From: Candidatus Aenigmatarchaeota archaeon
GTDB lineage: Archaea > Aenigmatarchaeota > Aenigmatarchaeia > CG10238-14 > SCSR01
Assembly (NCBI GenBank): GCA_030018055.1
Contig: JASEGN010000042.1
Span: forward strand, 1 to 7,258
DNA length: 7,258 nt
Direction: 5' to 3'
In this document: positions 5,821 to 7,258 of the stretch, piece by piece
How the letters are laid out: each line of letters starts with the position of its first letter
How positions within the stretch are numbered: position 1 is the stretch's first letter
Notes under the pieces: model-generated
Seen by the model: only the letters and a program-made list of their open reading frames with translations
Told to the model about the DNA's origin: nothing
Databases searched by the model: none
Position numbers and translations under genes: made by a program

Positions 5821-5864
5821 TTATAATTTTGACTTCCGACTTCTTAACGAATATACATAACAAC

Positions 5865-5874
5865 TTTTAAATTT
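5865..5874 (+). promoter_or_regulatory. TATA box of the tRNA-Ile gene
   Basis: TTTTAAATTT lies 24-33 bases before the first base of the tRNA acceptor stem, the expected archaeal TATA-to-start distance. The purines just upstream of typical BRE elements are not obvious here (ACAAC precedes). Confidence 0.55.
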
Positions 5875-5910
5875 AAACTAAACTATAAGAAATATTAGGG
5901 CGAGTAGCTT

Positions 5911-5936
5911 ACGTGACGTTAATAGTCATGGCTGAA
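5911..5936 (+). other. tRNA-Ile intron 1 (26 nt, site 13/14)
   Basis: The bulge-helix-bulge fits fully. Exon TAGC (5905-5908) pairs with intron GCTG (5931-5934; one U-G). The bulges are TT|A and AA|A. Inside the intron CGTGAC (5912-5917) pairs with GTCATG (5925-5930; one G-U), giving six pairs around a 7-base loop. A one-base shift to site 14/15 gives the same mature tRNA but loses the 4-bp helix, so 13/14 is preferred. Confidence 0.82.
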
Positions 5937-5948
5937 AGCCTGGTTGGA

Positions 5949-5961
5949 ACAGTTGCAATAT
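5949..5961 (+). other. tRNA-Ile intron 2 (13 nt, site 23/24)
   Basis: The intron splits the 3' strand of the D stem. Exon GTTG (5943-5946) pairs with intron CAAT (5956-5959; one G-U). The bulges are GA|A and AT|G. The rest is a minimal hairpin with one C-G pair and a 4-base loop. Outside, G5942 can pair with C5963. No other register gives the same mature sequence. Confidence 0.75.
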
Positions 5962-5968
5962 GCGTCCG

Positions 5969-5981
5969 ATGTGAAGGCGAA
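5969..5981 (+). other. tRNA-Ile intron 3 (13 nt, site 30/31)
   Basis: The intron splits the 5' strand of the anticodon stem. Exon CGTC (5963-5966) pairs with intron GGCG (5976-5979; one U-G). The bulges are CG|A and AA|G. A T-A pair closes a GTGA loop. It has the same length and layout as intron 2. The outer helix G24-C32, A23-U33 forms only once intron 2 has been removed. Confidence 0.8.
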
Positions 5982-5994
5982 GCTGATAACCGGA

Positions 5995-6027
5995 AAGTTT
6001 GATAAGTAACAATGAGTCACTCGGGAA
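5995..6027 (+). other. tRNA-Ile intron 4 (33 nt, site 43/44, variable loop)
   Basis: Removal restores a 5-base variable loop. The central helix is weaker: exon CCG (5990-5992) pairs with intron CGG (6022-6024), and the fourth position is an A-G mismatch. The bulges are GA|A and AA|A. The inner helix is AGT (5996-5998) with ACT (6019-6021), then possibly TTG (5999-6001) with CAA (6010-6012). Three one-base registers give the same mature tRNA; this one pairs best. Confidence 0.65.
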
Positions 6028-6084
6028 AGGTCGCCGGTTCAAATCCGGCCTCGCCCATCATTTAAGTAAATAGTACAGAAATTA

Positions 6085-6101
6085 TTTTTCTAGTAATTTT
6101 T
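6085..6101 (+). terminator. T-rich terminator after tRNA-Ile
   Basis: Two TTTTT runs (6085-6089 and 6097-6101) lie 28-44 bases after the tRNA 3' end, as expected for archaeal U-tract termination of a single tRNA transcript. Confidence 0.5.
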
Positions 6102-6106
6102 CCTCA

Positions 6107-6122
6107 TAATTTTATACTTAAA
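6107..6122 (+). promoter_or_regulatory. Possible TATA box for tpiA
   Basis: AATTTTATACTTAAAG contains TTTATACTT 34-42 bases before the ATG at 6153, which would place the transcript start about 10 bases before the gene. The purine run AAGAAGAAA just before the ATG is at best a weak SD. Confidence 0.4.
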
Positions 6123-6152
6123 GAATTTAATTTAGCTTAACTAAGAAGAAAT

Positions 6153-6857
6153 ATGAAAGTTCCACTGATATTAGTAAATTTTAAGAGTTATCAGGAAGCC
6201 TCTGCAGAAAAAGCCTTAACCCTTGCAAAAATTTGTGAAGATATTTCGAGAGAACATAAAGTCACTATAATACCCATTCCACAATTTTTTGATTTACAAA
6301 AAGTTAAAGAGAATGTAAAAATTCCAGTTTTTGGTCAGCATGTAGATCCAATAGAAAAAGCTGGTTCGTTTACTGGGCATGTAGTTGCAGAAAATCTAAA
6401 AACAATAGGAATTGATGGTACTTTAATTAACCACTCAGAAAGAAAGCTACCCCTAAAGGACGTGGGAGAATGCGTTAGAATAACTAGGAAGTTTGGCCTT
6501 ATTTCTGTATGTTGTGCAGCTACTCCTAACGAAGGAGAAAAAATAGCAAGGTTTAGCCCAGATTTCATAGCAATTGAGCCACCAGAGCTTATAGGGACTG
6601 GCATTTCTGTTTCCACCGCTAAGCCACAAGTGGTTACAAGTGGTATTGAAAAAATTAAAAAAATAAATGCTCAGATAAAAGTTTTGTGTGGGGCTGGTAT
6701 CACTACTTGGGAGGATGTGAAAAGGGCTTTGGAACTTGGAACAGTTGGAGTACTGGTTGCTTCTGGTATTGTGAAAGCTGAAAACCCAAAAGAAGTTCTA
6801 GAGGGCTTTGCTAAAACAATAAATTCTTTTATAAGACTGAGAGAAGATATGTTTTAA
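6153..6857 (+). CDS. tpiA: Triosephosphate isomerase, archaeal short type
   Basis: The enzyme interconverts dihydroxyacetone phosphate and glyceraldehyde 3-phosphate in glycolysis and gluconeogenesis in the cytoplasm. The 234-residue length is the archaeal one (bacterial and eukaryal enzymes have about 250), because helices after strands 4-6 are shortened. In order, the motifs are NFK with catalytic K11, GQHVDPIEKAGSFTG (61-75), LINHSER with catalytic H94, CCAATPNEG (120-128), IEPPELIGTG with catalytic E142 and the flexible loop 6 at 143-150, CGAGI (179-183) and GVLVASGIV (199-207), the phosphate-gripping end. All active-site residues are in place. The ATG fits the family N-terminus exactly. 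The gene stands alone after the tRNA, and the next gene on the right converges on it. Confidence 0.96.
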   Translation: MKVPLILVNFKSYQEASAEKALTLAKICEDISREHKVTIIPIPQFFDLQKVKENVKIPVFGQHVDPIEKAGSFTGHVVAENLKTIGIDGTLINHSERKLPLKDVGECVRITRKFGLISVCCAATPNEGEKIARFSPDFIAIEPPELIGTGISVSTAKPQVVTSGIEKIKKINAQIKVLCGAGITTWEDVKRALELGTVGVLVASGIVKAENPKEVLEGFAKTINSFIRLREDMF

Positions 6858-6916
6858 TTCTTACCACTAGTAAAAAAATATGTCAAGAATTAGCTACCAT
6901 AATCTAGATAACAACT

Positions 6917-7258
6917 CTATGACAAAATTCTTCCAAGACTTACTACAAAAAATATCTCAATAAAACTAAAGAGAAGAATAGGTAGCACAATTACTCTCAC
7001 CCTATACCCAGATAAAGCCAGCAAAGCTATTCCCCACTGATTTGGCAATGGAGTTGCAAATATAAAACCAGCTAAAATTGGGATGATGTGAGATGAATAT
7101 TTTGATTTTACCAGTATCCTTAACTTAGATCTCACGGTAACAAACCATACCCATTTTTTCAGCTTCTGTAGAAATCCAACATTTCTGAGTAGTGTTGATT
7201 TAATCCACCAGAGTAGCAAAAGATTACTTATCATGGCTCCTGTTAATGCCATGCAAGT
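6917..7258 (-). CDS. Membrane protein of unknown family (5' end outside window)
   Basis: A minus-strand frame is open to the right edge. The first ATG inside the window is at 7252, but the frame continues (Thr-Cys before it), so the true start may lie outside. Visible parts counted from that Met are a membrane segment at about 2-22 (ALTGAMISNLLLLWWIKSTLL), a basic loop with KLKKWVWF and RSKLRILVKSK, a hydrophobic segment broken by prolines at about 55-82 (IPILAGFIFATPLPNQWGIA), and a last membrane helix at about 87-109. The ATPLPNQ break inside a hydrophobic stretch recalls the re-entrant loops of VTT/DedA-like proteins, but this is a weak resemblance. The protein ends at 6917. It converges with tpiA across a 59-base gap with no gene. 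I do not assign a function. Confidence 0.6.
   Translation of the reverse strand, partial: TCMALTGAMISNLLLLWWIKSTLLRNVGFLQKLKKWVWFVTVRSKLRILVKSKYSSHIIPILAGFIFATPLPNQWGIALLALSGYRVRVIVLPILLFSFIEIFFVVSLGRILS

Larger units (their letters stand above)
5898..6057 (+). tRNA. tRNA-Ile(GAU) interrupted by four introns
   Basis: The acceptor strands GGGCGAG (5898-5904) and CTCGCCC (6050-6056) pair fully, with discriminator A at 6057 and no encoded CCA. The T arm is GCCGG-TTCAAAT-CCGGC (6033-6049). The anticodon loop CTGATAA (5983-5989) gives anticodon GAU at 5985-5987. The unspliced D, anticodon and variable regions do not fold as a tRNA. Removing 5911-5936, 5949-5961, 5969-5981 and 5995-6027 restores D stem GCTT/GAGC, anticodon stem TCCGG/CCGGA and a 5-base variable loop AGGTC, for a mature length of 75. 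The intron sites in tRNA numbering are 13/14, 23/24, 30/31 and 43/44; there is none at 37/38. Oddities are a U13-G22 wobble in the D stem and G instead of A at position 21. Splicing would need the broad-specificity archaeal EndA. The gene stands alone behind its own TATA box. Confidence 0.88.

Noticed and set aside
5898..6057. Permuted or split tRNA instead of a multi-intron tRNA
   Set aside because: All exon pieces occur in the normal 5' to 3' order, and both acceptor strands are at the ends of one short locus.
6335..6616. Minus-strand open frame inside tpiA
   Set aside because: It is antisense to the catalytic core of a well-conserved gene and has no independent support.

Overview
The window is AT-rich and archaeal. 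The evidence is an archaeal-type triosephosphate isomerase of 234 residues, a deoxyhypusine synthase, a tRNA broken by several bulge-helix-bulge introns, TATA-box promoters, and some genes with GGAGGTG-type ribosome binding sites beside others with none. The number and position of the tRNA introns point to a Thermoproteota-like lineage (Thermoproteales or a relative). That placement is inference.

Left part (1-970) is a mobile-element graveyard. A 3'-truncated IS110-family transposase runs in from the left edge. A small minus-strand gene with an ECCEGH motif reads straight into that transposase in antisense. Beyond it lie a zinc-ribbon scrap and a second, badly decayed copy of the same IS110 gene.

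Middle part (971-3902, minus strand) holds a DUF763 protein with a freestanding HTH-LAGLIDADG endonuclease-like gene upstream, one base apart. Beyond the endonuclease gene is a 57-codon remnant encoding the N-terminus of a second DUF763 protein that is closer to the family consensus. This layout suggests that an endonuclease/DUF763 cassette landed in, or duplicated at, a resident DUF763 locus.

Right part (3950-7258): deoxyhypusine synthase (aIF5A modification), a HepT/MntA-type toxin-antitoxin pair with overlapping genes, a tRNA-Ile(GAU) gene, triosephosphate isomerase, and the end of a membrane-protein gene on the minus strand.

The most striking element is the tRNA-Ile gene at 5898-6057. 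It folds into a normal 75-nt tRNA only if four separate introns are removed (26, 13, 13 and 33 nt), located in the D arm (two), the anticodon stem and the variable loop, with none at the canonical 37/38 site. Three of the four fit the 4-bp bulge-helix-bulge rule exactly and the fourth fits partly.
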